The notes beneath the pieces were generated by a model, which was not told where the DNA came from, did not search any database, and saw only the letters and a program-made list of their open reading frames with translations. Below, piece by piece: positions 1-9,924 of a stretch of DNA of 64,000 bases. Numbering within the stretch: the stretch's first letter is position 1; each line of letters opens with the position of its first letter. Source of the DNA: Nothopassalora personata (lineage: Eukaryota; Ascomycota; Dothideomycetes; Mycosphaerellales; Mycosphaerellaceae); NCBI GenBank assembly GCA_033816765.1, contig CM066294.1, positions 496,001 to 560,000 of the forward strand, read 5' to 3'. Position numbers and translations under genes: made by a program.

Positions 1-1034
1 TTGCTCCAAGTAGACAGAACAGTCTGCCTGCGCCAGCAGCTCCTGCCACTGCTTCAGAGAGCGCACATTCTCGCCACGACAGTCTGAGTCCGTCTCTTGC
101 GCCGACCAGCACTATAAACGCCACTGCCGATGGCTGGGAAGCTGACGGGATCAAGCTTCCTTCACTTGTGATCTTCACTCTTCTATCAGACACCAAGAAG
201 GGCAGCAAGTTCGCCGTCATTTACATCGAGCTGGAGCCAGGCATATTCGTGGACTCGAGTCTGTGCAAATGTCACAACAACTATGACGGCTGTGCGAATC
301 TGGTGTTGAGAAGTGAGACAAAGAAGACATTTCCTGTTCGGATTCTCTACTCAGACGTCAATCCCAACGGGACGCTGAATCCCAACACATTCGACATCTT
401 CCCCTTACGGCTGCCTCATGGTCGAGAATTTGGCAAGATCGCGACCAAGCATATCGAGTACCTGCTACTCAACTTCAAGCATGAAGGTCTCGCTGGCAAA
501 AGACGGTTTCAGAAAGAACTCAACTACCGCTTCATGGTGAGAGACCAACAGATCAAGGATCAACGCGATTTCGAGAAGATGATACTCATTCGTCAGAATC
601 AGCCCCAAAGAAGACATGTCAGTATATCATCTGCGCGGGTGGCGACCAGCAACGAGCGATCATCGGTCAGATCTTTACCCTCAGCGACGGCAGTATCCAG
701 ACACGACAGCACATATGGCGGCAGTATCTCCTCTACATCGACAGATCCACAGCCGAACAGAACGACAGAAGAGTACGAGACCGTTTCTCGCTTCTGGACC
801 ATGGACCTCAATCATGATGCCGGAAGCTCGAAGACGGACTCGACCATCAGGTATGGTGGTGGCACGTGCCAGTCGCCAAGAAGTCAGACCGTAGCGGATA
901 CTGGACCTTTCCATCCAGATCGCCGAGTAGACTTCGATATGTCTACTTTTGGAGTTGATCATCTGACTCCGCAAGCCGAGTTTCATACATCGAAGAGGAA
1001 GGTCAAGGAGAAGAAGTCATTGTGGAAGAGGTGA
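1..1034 (+). CDS. hypothetical protein, 5'-truncated by the window edge
   Basis: The reading frame is open from base 3 without a start and ends at TGA 1032-1034, so the gene begins upstream of the window. The visible part is about 343 residues. It begins with a Pro/Ala/Ser-rich linker, then a compact region of about 130 residues that looks folded (alternating hydrophobic segments, cysteines in a CKCHNNYDGC stretch, a basic KRRFQKELNYRFMVRD segment), then a Ser/Thr/Arg-rich, probably disordered tail ending in a basic Lys cluster. I do not recognise the family. The GTG at 168 is not a plausible eukaryotic start. No membrane segment or signal peptide is visible in this part. Coding character is clear from length and from the hydrophobic pattern; function is unknown. 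Confidence 0.7.
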   Translation, partial: APSRQNSLPAPAAPATASESAHSRHDSLSPSLAPTSTINATADGWEADGIKLPSLVIFTLLSDTKKGSKFAVIYIELEPGIFVDSSLCKCHNNYDGCANLVLRSETKKTFPVRILYSDVNPNGTLNPNTFDIFPLRLPHGREFGKIATKHIEYLLLNFKHEGLAGKRRFQKELNYRFMVRDQQIKDQRDFEKMILIRQNQPQRRHVSISSARVATSNERSSVRSLPSATAVSRHDSTYGGSISSTSTDPQPNRTTEEYETVSRFWTMDLNHDAGSSKTDSTIRYGGGTCQSPRSQTVADTGPFHPDRRVDFDMSTFGVDHLTPQAEFHTSKRKVKEKKSLWKR

Positions 1035-1473
1035 CCAACTGCTGAAGTTTCGTTCACTCTTCGACCGCGACATGTAGGACTAGTGAGCGGACAGGTGCTG
1101 GACGAAGTTACGATTAGGCACGAATCAGTCAAGGAGCAGCGTTCGGTTGCTTGAATACGAACAGAGACGTTGGCAGCGCTTGGAAGGGCCGCTGTGCATT
1201 CGTTCATCAACTGCCGCCTTCCGAATTTTGTGCGCAAGGATCAAGTCACAATGCATTCACTCTATGCCATATTCACTCGAATGAGTTGGGAAGAGTGTAC
1301 GACACTACAAGACACCACAAAGAACCATCCTGGAGTATAATTCTCGATCCTGCCAGCGACTTGTTGCCGTACTCACTGGTGTCAACCGCAAATAGTATCT
1401 GCGACTTCCGACTTCTCCGCAACATAGACCGACACAAGGACAATCTCGGACATCAAGCATCAGCCCAACCACC
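1035..1473. other. intergenic, no gene seen
   Basis: About 440 bases between two plus-strand genes. Only short overlapping ORFs are present and none has convincing composition. It presumably holds the 3' end of the first gene and the promoter of the next. Confidence 0.5.
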
Positions 1474-2220
1474 ATGAAAGACGGCATCAAGGCATCCGAA
1501 ATCTCAATACCACAGTCTCCTCCACCCTCCCGTCTCGATCTGTCGCACACTCGCTTCAAATCCGAATCCAGAGGCCATAACATCGAGTCAGAGGAGCGCA
1601 CCGGATCTAAGCATCACGTCCTCGAGACAGAACCAGACCACGTAGAACTCGATGCCACCAGCGAGCTCTCCTCAGTCCCCTCAGACTACAACGACGAGCA
1701 CGGCCTCTCTCCAATCCCATCCGACCTCTCCGACACAGACATCACCAGCCTCGGCCTCCCGACCCTCGGCGAAGCCGAAGACGAGGACGAAGAGGATGAA
1801 CCACATGAGCCGGATGACTTCAACCTCGACCCCGTCCTTTTCATCACATCCCCCTGCATCGGCAGCATCATCGGCCTCAAGCACAACTCGCCCCTCTGCG
1901 ACTTCGACGACCTGCTCCGCCTCGCGACCCAGCAGACCGCGCAAGAGATCACAGACTCCGTCAACGCGCTGAGGAAGTGGAGTACTACGCGGCGGGAAGT
2001 ACAGGCGCTGATTCAGCTGGGGATTCAGCGAGTCGCGGATTCGAGGGGTGTGAGTATGAAAGTTGTGGCGGCGGAGATGGAGGAGGTCAAGAGGGAGAAT
2101 GGGGTGATTGCGAGGGAGAGGGGAAGACCGAGGAGGAAGAGTGGGGACGAGGTTGTTAGGGTTTATGTCCCGGCTGGGACGGGTGGAAGGGAGAGTGTGG
2201 TGTGGGAGGATGAGGGATAG
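1474..2220 (+). CDS. hypothetical acidic protein (248 aa)
   Basis: A single-exon ORF starting at ATG in good context (CCACCATGA). The N-terminal half is Ser/Pro/Asp-rich and probably disordered, with an acidic run (EDEDEEDE) near residues 102-110. The second half, about residues 115-205, is more hydrophobic and helical (DDLLRLATQQTAQEITDSVNAL; REVQALIQLGIQRVA) and ends in a basic RGRPRRKS patch that could be a nuclear localisation signal or AT-hook-like element. The GRPRRK resemblance to an AT hook is weak and isolated. I do not recognise a family. Its direction matches the partial gene upstream, and it is convergent with the AAA ATPase gene that follows. Confidence 0.65.
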   Translation: MKDGIKASEISIPQSPPPSRLDLSHTRFKSESRGHNIESEERTGSKHHVLETEPDHVELDATSELSSVPSDYNDEHGLSPIPSDLSDTDITSLGLPTLGEAEDEDEEDEPHEPDDFNLDPVLFITSPCIGSIIGLKHNSPLCDFDDLLRLATQQTAQEITDSVNALRKWSTTRREVQALIQLGIQRVADSRGVSMKVVAAEMEEVKRENGVIARERGRPRRKSGDEVVRVYVPAGTGGRESVVWEDEG

Positions 2221-2506
2221 GTGGCCGCGTTGGAGGGTGGTGGAGAATGGCCTGGCCTGACGCATGGGGATCTTGGCGCATGAGCTGTGCATAGAAGCGT
2301 TAAGAATGAATTCTTTGAACCCTTGCTCGAATTGATTGTGTGCTCTCGTCACTCGTGTATTATAACGCTGTAGAATCCGGGAACGTTAACGACCGGCATT
2401 AGCGACGTGGCAGTGTCCGAAAGTTGATGCACCGTTTTCCATTGCCTTCCCAACTCATGACGAGTCCTGTGGGATTCGCTCACAGCAAATGACTGACCGA
2501 AGACTC

Positions 2507-5302
2507 TCATCCCACAGACACACTGTAGGTCCACTTGCTTCCAGGCCCGGCTGGTAGCTTGATAGTATGCTTATCAGTCGCGACAGCATCAGCGCCTCCA
2601 AATCCACCGGGGCTACCTCCTCCAAACTCACCAGGCGAGGGAGGGAATTCGGGCATAGGCATAGCGAACGGGCTCCGCTTGGGCAGGTAGGAAGGGTTGC
2701 CCAAGTTCGCGAAAGGATCCGGCGCATCGTCGACCTCACTCTTCTTGTCGTCAATGACACTTTCCCTCCTACTTCCCTCCTCGCTCTCGCTGTCATCATT
2801 CTTGAGTTCCGCGTCTGAGTTCTTGATGACGCTGATGACATCCATCAGGTGGCCGACTGAGAGGTTCTCGTCTTCGGCTTCAGCGAGGAGGCGAGCCATT
2901 TTGACGACATTCTTGATTTGACGGCCGTTCATGTCTTCCTGAGCGAGGTCATCGAAGTCTTGGTCGGTGATATTGACAGTGACGGGATTGAGAAAATTAC
3001 GCCAGACGGCCTTTTTGGCGTCTTCGTCGAGTTCAGGGAAGCGGAGAGTCAGGTGGATGCGGGAGTAGAGGGCGTCGTCGAAGTGGGTGGAGCGGTTGGT
3101 TGTAAGGATCAGGATCCCTTTGTAGTATTCTAGGACGCGGAGGAAAGCTACCCGGATGTGTCAGTGAACGCAAGCGCTTAGAAAGATTGGATCAGGCTCA
3201 CCTGCAATACGCTGGTTACGCTCACGAGCCTCATCATCATCTACGCGCGGCTCCAAGAAAGCATCTGCCTCCTCGAGCAGAAGCACAGCGTCCCAAGCGG
3301 CAGCCAGCTTGAACACCTTGTTCAGCTCATCCTCAATGTTCTCCGGGTCATAGTCATTCTCTCGCCGGCCAAGCTGATTGGCGTCCAGAGCATACAGTGG
3401 CAAACGCAACCTATCAGCGACAGACTCTGCTGTCAGCGTCTTTCCTGTGCCGGGTGGTCCAGCGAGCAAGAGTACAAGACCTTGACCCTTTCCGCGAATG
3501 ACATCGTCGGATATGTCCTTGTGCTTCTTATGCTCCTGCACAAGAGCCTTCAACAACCTCTTGCGAGGTCGTGGCATGACGAGCTTTTCGAAAGCAACAT
3601 CATTCCACTCAATGTCGGAGACATTGTCGACGGCGAAAGAGGACCAAACTTTCGTGGTCAAACAGTAGCCAGTGACAGTGGGAGGACAGAATGCCTCAGG
3701 CGCGATGCCATAGACTTTTGTGGTCCAGCTGTGCATGACTTCCAACGAATTGGAGACGGCAGACTCTGTACCGAGTCCATCGTCCTCTGGTACCGGCTCA
3801 CCGTGCCATATGAATTCATTGGCCTTGGGGAGCTTACCATGCTTCCTGCTCTTCTTTTTGTATCCTGGTCCGTCGAGTGGAAAATATCCCGTCGGCGGCA
3901 TTGGCGGCAGATTCGCGAAGGGATCGCTGAAGGGGTCAGCAGGAAGGGGTGGTGGTGGAGCCTGGAGATGAACGTCCTCAACGACCGTGTTTTTGGCTAA
4001 CTCCTCGCCTTCCGTACCGGCCAGGCAGACCTCTCCTTGAGGAACGATTGAACGAAGTCCGATGGGGTAGAAGCTTGCGACGAAGCATCTTGACGACATG
4101 TTCTTATAGTACTCCGTGGTGTCGATCATGACCCTTCCATCAACCCACGGCTCAGATTTGTGGTTGTCGATGAAGCCCTTGTAAGCCTTATAGGCCCCAG
4201 TGACAAGAGACTTGGCTTTGTTTCCTCTCTCAACGAGACGGCTGATGACCTCGTCAGCGCCCTGGCGGTACTCCTTTGGGACGACCTTGAGCTCAGAAAT
4301 GCGTCGAACATCCTTGAAGCCGAACATGCACGTCTTGGTCTTGGTCCAACCATACATGTCACCATCATAGTCAAGATACGCCAGGTGCACGAGGAAGTAG
4401 TTCGACTCGGTCCTCTTGGTGGCACCGTACTCGCAGTCGGTGACGAGGTAGCATCGATCAATTGTGCCAGTCCGCTCGAAAGCCACGCAGCCAGGTGGAA
4501 AGATGGTCCACAGAAGGTCGAAGTCGATGTTACCATTTGCGGCCAGCTCTTTCGAAGTGGCAAGTGCATCACGCAATTCTTGGTTCAACACATCATACAG
4601 AGTGTTGACGTGCCCAATCTCTGCACTGTCGTCGGAGTGATGCAGGACAGCTGCCCTGTATCCTTCAAGCTGGTTCCAACGGTGATAGAAGGGCCAGAAA
4701 GGTGCCTTGAAGACGAGCTTCTGCAGGCTGGTGTCGATAGCGGGATAACCGTCGAGCACTTCTTTAGCAAGCTTGCGAAGATGAGGGCTCTGTATAGTGA
4801 CAGAGTGGAGCTGGAAAGGATCTTCGCCGAGATCGCTGTGGGACTTCTGGTAGCGCAAGAGCAGTGCAGCACATCGCCAGCTCTCCTTGGTCTGCTCGGT
4901 GGGTTTCTCAACACCCTTGGGATACTTCGACACCCAATTGGTGCAGCACTTGCACTTAGACTTGCCCTCGTAAAGCTTCTTGATGAACGCCTGCGGATCA
5001 GCTTCAGCCTCAGCCTCGTCTTCATCAGCCTCTTCTCCCTTCTCGTCATCATCATCTCTGGGCTTGTCGGAGTGCTGATGCTTCTTGTTGCTCGATGCAT
5101 CTTCAGCTTCGCTCTCAGAATCGCTTTCTACGTCACTGCATGATCTCTGACGAGCTTTGCGTTCCAGTTTCTCGAGACGCTCAACGAGATTCTCTATGAC
5201 TGTGGCACTGCCAACAACGACGGGGGAAGAGGCTCCACTGGAGGATGGAGATGGCTCGTTGTCATCGATCTCGATAATCTCCTTGATAGTCTTTGGAGCC
5301 AT
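2507..5302 (-). CDS. AAA+ ATPase family protein (fungal type with large N-terminal region)
   Basis: Two exons, 5302-3202 and 3147-2507, joined across a 54-nt intron (GTGAGC...GTAG); the join restores one frame of 913 residues. The N-terminal about 550 residues hold an acidic, low-complexity leader, then a domain typical of fungal AAA proteins of unknown role (ending with a Pro-rich segment). The C-terminal AAA+ core shows Walker A GPPGTGKT, a Walker B-like LLLEEADAFLEPR, sensor 1 ILTTNR and an arginine-finger region ALYSRIHL. In most members the Walker B reads LLLDEAD; here the Asp is Glu. I chose the ATG at 5302 because the 48 codons upstream in frame look like translated leader. A role as an ATP-driven remodeller is family knowledge; the substrate is unknown. 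Confidence 0.85.
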
Positions 5303-5831
5303 GGTGCGAAAAGAGTTGGCTGCAGCACAGCGAAGGCTGATGGAGGGGCAGAAGCTGCACCTTTGTATCAGCAGGCCTGACCGGTGAGGTGACCAGAGCT
5401 TCTGGCTGCGGTTCGAAGAACATGGTACAGCCAGGCAGCTCGTCACGAGTGGTGCTACGTTTCAATGTATCTCGAGGTTGCAGTAGCTGAGGAAAGAAGT
5501 GCAGCTTGAGCTTGAGCAAAGCTGCAGCGGTCCGGCTGCAGCCACTCACCGGTGCAGCCATGCAAGCGATCGAGCTGATAGAAAGGCCTCTGACGGTTGC
5601 ACTGGTCCGACCATCCAGCATGTGAAGGCCTCGATCAGCAGGCGACAATGCTGTCTGGGTCGCGGCCGTGGTACCTGTAGCACACCATAACGTCTGACAG
5701 CTCCGAAGAGCGCCTGAGGGATGCAAGTTCGTCCATTCGGATCGCAACCTGGATCATGGTCCGACAAATACAGCGATTCCACCAACGCCGCGCCCATAAG
5801 TACATCAGGCAAATATATCACAAGCACATCT
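5303..5831. other. intergenic, promoter region of the AAA ATPase gene
   Basis: About 530 bases between two minus-strand genes. ORFs here extend in frame into or overlap the AAA gene but have no family features. Nothing else is seen. Confidence 0.4.
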
Positions 5832-7355
5832 TCAGTCCGTCTCCACACTCAGCTGCACGCTCACCTCCCATGTCCAACCTTTCAGCCTTTCCCTGATCAA
5901 GCTCTCGACTTTCTTCCTGATTCTCGTCATGTCGTCAGTGGTCATGCCATAGCCTCCTCTACTACCACGGTAGCGCATCTTCAGGTTCGCCATGCAAAGC
6001 CCATAGTGCACTTGCCAGAATCGTGCTTCATCTACGTTCGTGATGGAAGAGTCGGCGTTCGCAATGTCATCGATAACGCGTTCAAGTGCACCCTTGCCAG
6101 GTGGACGAAAGCTCATCAGTAGCATTGATGCTAAGGAGGTTGCTAGGCGGACGCCCAACGCGATCATAAGTCCAGCGATGATGAAAGACAACGCTTTGTC
6201 GAACACGCCATAAGTATCCTCTGTCAGGAATGGCAGGAGTAGCATGAGAAGAGAGCATGACAGCGTGAGGAAGTGCGATGGATTGCCCAGGATCTTGCCC
6301 CAACCCGCAAGGAGTTCCAGTCGCATGGCCTTACCGATGCGCGCGTGGTTCTTGAGCAGGACCGCCGAGACCATGGTGCTGACAATCGACAGCAGACTGG
6401 CAGTGTCAACGTGAAAAGTTCCGACTCTTTCGTGCGCGTGTGGCGAGTGTGCCACATGACTACCGACATTCTCGAGCATGTGCTGTATGCCGTGGGATAT
6501 CACGTCCAGACCCATGAACGCGATGAAGACAGCCATGCCGAAGCCTGCCAGCACATCTGCACGCTCCAGACCAAATGGATGCTTGATCGATGACCTTTTC
6601 CAGACTTCGAAATTGCCCATGACATCCACAACTACGCATACTGTAGCCCCTGCCGCATCGAACAGGAGCAGTCGGCTCAGTGCAGTCACGGCCAGACTTC
6701 CAGCTCCACTGAATTGCACGTAGCAAGCTATAAGGAAATGACAAAGACACCAAGTCAACCGCATCGTCTGATGTCTCGTCATGCTCCACCAGGCCTCTTT
6801 CCTGGTCGGCATCGGTAGACTGGCAGGCACGCTCAGCGGTGTTCGTGCACTCGGGGGCGGCTTGAAAATCGAGTCCATATGTACGGCATGTATACTCGAG
6901 TGTCGGTACTTGTGTCCTCGCCTCCCCTTCAACAGCTCACTCTTTCCACCTACAGCCTGAGAAGGCGGCGCATATTGCTGTGTGGTGAAGTTGAAAGGAT
7001 TCGTTGGGCCATTGTTGCCAGGGACGGCGTCCAGGCTGCCGAAACCTCCGTCTGTGCTGGCAGTCTGCGGCGTCACAGGGCTGTAGAAGCCGTTCTGTGG
7101 ACTCAATCCGCCCCCATTGGCGCTGAACGTCGCGCTCAGTGGTGAGAGCAATGATGCTGTTGACCCCGTCCGCAGACCTCCTTCTCGCTCTGGCAAGCCC
7201 TGCTGTACATCGTAGTCATATTGTGCTCTGAGCTCTGAGCCAAGTCCGAGTCCCACCGCGGAATTGCTCGTGGGCGAGGGAGGATTCGGCGTGGGCGGCG
7301 TAGGCGTTCGTGGGGGGAGTGGTATGGGAAGGTTAGATGCCATTGTCGCCATCAA
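5832..7355 (-). CDS. ZRG17: CDF-family zinc transporter subunit, Zrg17-like
   Basis: A single-exon protein of 507 residues. The first about 190 residues are Pro/Ser-rich and cytosolic; then come about six hydrophobic segments in the order expected of cation diffusion facilitators. The loop motif FGLERADVLAGF matches the CDF pattern (FG..RA+VL) before TM3. The zinc-coordinating HxxxD pairs normal in TM2 and TM5 are not seen: TM2 carries LLLFDAAGATV and TM5 LLAGWGKILG. Loss of these residues is known for the Zrg17 branch, which works as a partner of a catalytic CDF (Msc2/Cis4) to bring zinc into the ER/Golgi. The C-terminal cytosolic domain (about residues 420-507) is present. It is divergent from the HSM3-like gene with 333 bp between starts. 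The subfamily call is inference; CDF membership is solid. Confidence 0.75.
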   Translation of the reverse strand: MMATMASNLPIPLPPRTPTPPTPNPPSPTSNSAVGLGLGSELRAQYDYDVQQGLPEREGGLRTGSTASLLSPLSATFSANGGGLSPQNGFYSPVTPQTASTDGGFGSLDAVPGNNGPTNPFNFTTQQYAPPSQAVGGKSELLKGRRGHKYRHSSIHAVHMDSIFKPPPSARTPLSVPASLPMPTRKEAWWSMTRHQTMRLTWCLCHFLIACYVQFSGAGSLAVTALSRLLLFDAAGATVCVVVDVMGNFEVWKRSSIKHPFGLERADVLAGFGMAVFIAFMGLDVISHGIQHMLENVGSHVAHSPHAHERVGTFHVDTASLLSIVSTMVSAVLLKNHARIGKAMRLELLAGWGKILGNPSHFLTLSCSLLMLLLPFLTEDTYGVFDKALSFIIAGLMIALGVRLATSLASMLLMSFRPPGKGALERVIDDIANADSSITNVDEARFWQVHYGLCMANLKMRYRGSRGGYGMTTDDMTRIRKKVESLIRERLKGWTWEVSVQLSVETD

Positions 7356-7688
7356 TGCTCTCGTTCTGCTCCAAGAAATGAGGTCCGTTCAATCGTTTCT
7401 CGCGTGGGTATTTGGGAAGTGAATATGCAAATGCTCCAAGCGCACCGTCCGAACGTCCAGCGCTCGCTATTGTACTGCGATATCACAAGATGGATCGATC
7501 CGGTCATGCTTCAGGAGAGTCCATCACGGTTGATCCGGCGGCCGCATCGAGAAGGGCCTCGTGGTTGGCTCGGAGCTGCCTCCGACTTTGACATGGTCTG
7601 TACAGTAGTTCTATGGACTTCGTCAGATCAACAAGATATGCTCTTCCTCCTCACACCAGCGATAGACCACCGCTAATCAAGCACCACC
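7356..7688. promoter_or_regulatory. divergent intergenic region, probable bidirectional promoter
   Basis: 333 bases separate the ATG of the Zrg17-like gene (minus) from the ATG of the HSM3-like gene (plus), so both promoters must lie here. No clear TATA box was picked out. Confidence 0.5.
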
Positions 7689-9554
7689 ATGGCGGACACT
7701 GTAGTTCAACGCTTGAACGACAACATCAACGCCACGACAAACGACCCGGCAGTGGCACTCAATCAACGACTGTTCGACGAGGCTGAGTTGCTCGTCACTC
7801 AGAGTCTACCAGCAGAGACACGGCTACAGCTTGTATCCTCACTTTCAAGCCTCCTACCAGCTCTACAGCAGGATCCAACTCCTGCAGTCAATCTGCTTCT
7901 CAAGCTAGTCGAGCCATTCTCCTTCAGCAATGTGCTCCAGCTTGGCCATGTGCCCTTTACAGAAGGACTCGTCGTAGGCGAGCATATGGTCGCTTTCAAC
8001 CGACTCATTCTGGCTCTATTACGAAAGGCTTCTCACAACGCCGGAGATGCTGCGACGCTCGCCGGCATGCTGGACACCGTACTGGCTTTGGTCCGCTTAT
8101 GGCTGTGCACCAGCGATACTGGCGTTACGAGTCAGTGCCATCAAGTGCTGCTGGACTTGCTGAAGGTCGATCAGCAGCAAGAAGACTCCGACGCACATGT
8201 ACCTACTGGTGGCCAAGGCTTGTTTTGGAAGAGGATCTTCGGCGATCGTGATGTGTATCGAACATTCTTCGATGCATGTTCTCTCACAGGTCCTTCATCA
8301 CTAAAGCTCAACAAGAGTCAGAGAACCCTCGCTCAAGCTCGTCTCATGGAGTGGCTGCCGAAAGTGGCAGCCATGGACTGGAATGCTGCATCGAAGAGCC
8401 ATCACCCAGAGATTGAAGCAGAGTTCAAAGTGAATGGAGGTCTACTGGATCTGGCAGCTACACACATGGTCGATACCAAAGATGACGTTCTAATGCACCA
8501 AGTCTTGATAAACTTCTACTCTGACATCCTACGAGCCACAAAGCCAGCTGCGCGACTACCCGGCAGTGTTGGAGACTCTCCCGGCTTGAGATATCTGGTC
8601 ACTCAGGGCGTCCACGCGAGGACAGCAGCGATCTACATTCAGCTTCCTGGCGTCCAGCTTGATCCACTCGAGTCGATGTTCTTGTACGGCCCAGCTGCAG
8701 ATTACATCGCCACGTACGCATCAGAGTACCCTGATCACTTCCTCGCCAGCCAGCTGCCAAAGCAAGTGCTAGAACGACTGGGAGCCGCACTCGATCTATC
8801 ACCAGCTAAATGGGCACATTCTGATCCGCCCAAGCACGACCTCCACCTCCTTGCCAGCTTGCCTCGCAAAGCACTTCTCGCAACAGCTGGAACCGCTGGA
8901 TGGCGATCAAGTCCTTTGTCCCTATTGCCATCGAAAGCAACCAACCCGGATGTGCTCAACACGCTGGCGGCCGTATTTCATGGACCTGCACGAGACGTGA
9001 GCTTCCGACCAGGAACGCCACTCGAGCAGGACCCGGCCACAATCGAAGAGGCATCACAATCTCGAGCTCTGTATTACCACCACGTCGCCAATAACACGCG
9101 GTTCTGGGAAGACATCGTACGACACGCCGACACAGTGGCACTAAAGGACCTCGCGCTCGCAGCAATCAACTGCCTCACAGCCGTCATCACCGCCAACTGG
9201 AACGATGCAGAATCGTCTTCATTACCAACGACTCTGGCTACACCAGCATCAGGCCATCTCGCAATCCTCTCACCGCCAGCTCTGGAGCATGCACTACCGT
9301 ACTTACTGAAACCACCGCAAACTTTCGCGAACCTCGTGGGCGGTAGAGGCGATGCCGAAAGCTCAGCTTACAAGATCGCTTCTGCGAAGTCCGACGCATT
9401 GAAGGCGCTCCAAGTACGTCTGGCGACGCAAGTCGAGCAAAGCCCAGGCCAAGGTTTTGAAGAAATCCTAGCGACCATCAATAAGCGATTGGCAGAAGGA
9501 CCTTTGAGTCGTGAAGGAGACATTGGCGGACAGGTCGGTACGATGGAGCTGTAA
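7689..9554 (+). CDS. HSM3: Hsm3/PSMD5-type 26S proteasome assembly chaperone
   Basis: A single exon of 621 residues starting in strong context (CACCATGG). The protein is built of helical repeats throughout (ARM/HEAT-like), with the conserved-looking segments LWLCTSDTG, QVLLDLLKVDQ and FWKRIFGDRDVY that I associate with fungal proteins labelled 'DNA mismatch repair protein HSM3'. In yeast, Hsm3 is a chaperone for assembly of the 19S base and binds the Rpt1 C-terminus; the mismatch-repair label is historical. It is longer than yeast Hsm3 (about 480 residues), as is usual for filamentous fungi. No membrane segments or signal are seen. The assignment rests on recalled family patterns, not a search. 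Confidence 0.7.
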   Translation: MADTVVQRLNDNINATTNDPAVALNQRLFDEAELLVTQSLPAETRLQLVSSLSSLLPALQQDPTPAVNLLLKLVEPFSFSNVLQLGHVPFTEGLVVGEHMVAFNRLILALLRKASHNAGDAATLAGMLDTVLALVRLWLCTSDTGVTSQCHQVLLDLLKVDQQQEDSDAHVPTGGQGLFWKRIFGDRDVYRTFFDACSLTGPSSLKLNKSQRTLAQARLMEWLPKVAAMDWNAASKSHHPEIEAEFKVNGGLLDLAATHMVDTKDDVLMHQVLINFYSDILRATKPAARLPGSVGDSPGLRYLVTQGVHARTAAIYIQLPGVQLDPLESMFLYGPAADYIATYASEYPDHFLASQLPKQVLERLGAALDLSPAKWAHSDPPKHDLHLLASLPRKALLATAGTAGWRSSPLSLLPSKATNPDVLNTLAAVFHGPARDVSFRPGTPLEQDPATIEEASQSRALYYHHVANNTRFWEDIVRHADTVALKDLALAAINCLTAVITANWNDAESSSLPTTLATPASGHLAILSPPALEHALPYLLKPPQTFANLVGGRGDAESSAYKIASAKSDALKALQVRLATQVEQSPGQGFEEILATINKRLAEGPLSREGDIGGQVGTMEL

Positions 9555-9924
9555 AGGTCAGGCGCGAAAACTCATGACATGATACCCGGTCCGGCAAATC
9601 TCACCATTGTGCTGTACTTAAAGCGTATGCGTATCCAAAGTCCGCTTTAAACGTCCCAAAATCACCGCGAGGTAAAGCTCGGCGGGGCATGGGAAATACG
9701 TATCATCCACGTGATACCGTGACAGTTGTGTGGTTGGTACCAGAAACACTCCCGACCGACCGTCGAGGGTTGTTCTTTATCTGACGTGGAAAGTCCGCGC
9801 CGTGGGTTGTATAGAACTGCCCTGTAGTCTCTGCACGTACTCCCCGTTCATGCTTCCCAGGTACATCTGCTGTCCGCGAAGTCTCCATGGTGCCCCTTCG
9901 CGACGCATGATGACGGACCGATAC
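9555..9924. other. intergenic, no gene seen
   Basis: About 370 bases downstream of the HSM3-like gene. Only short ORFs without family features are present. Confidence 0.4.

Noticed and set aside
4160..5143. A 327-codon plus-strand ORF
   Set aside because: Shadow of the AAA ATPase on the opposite strand; no family features.
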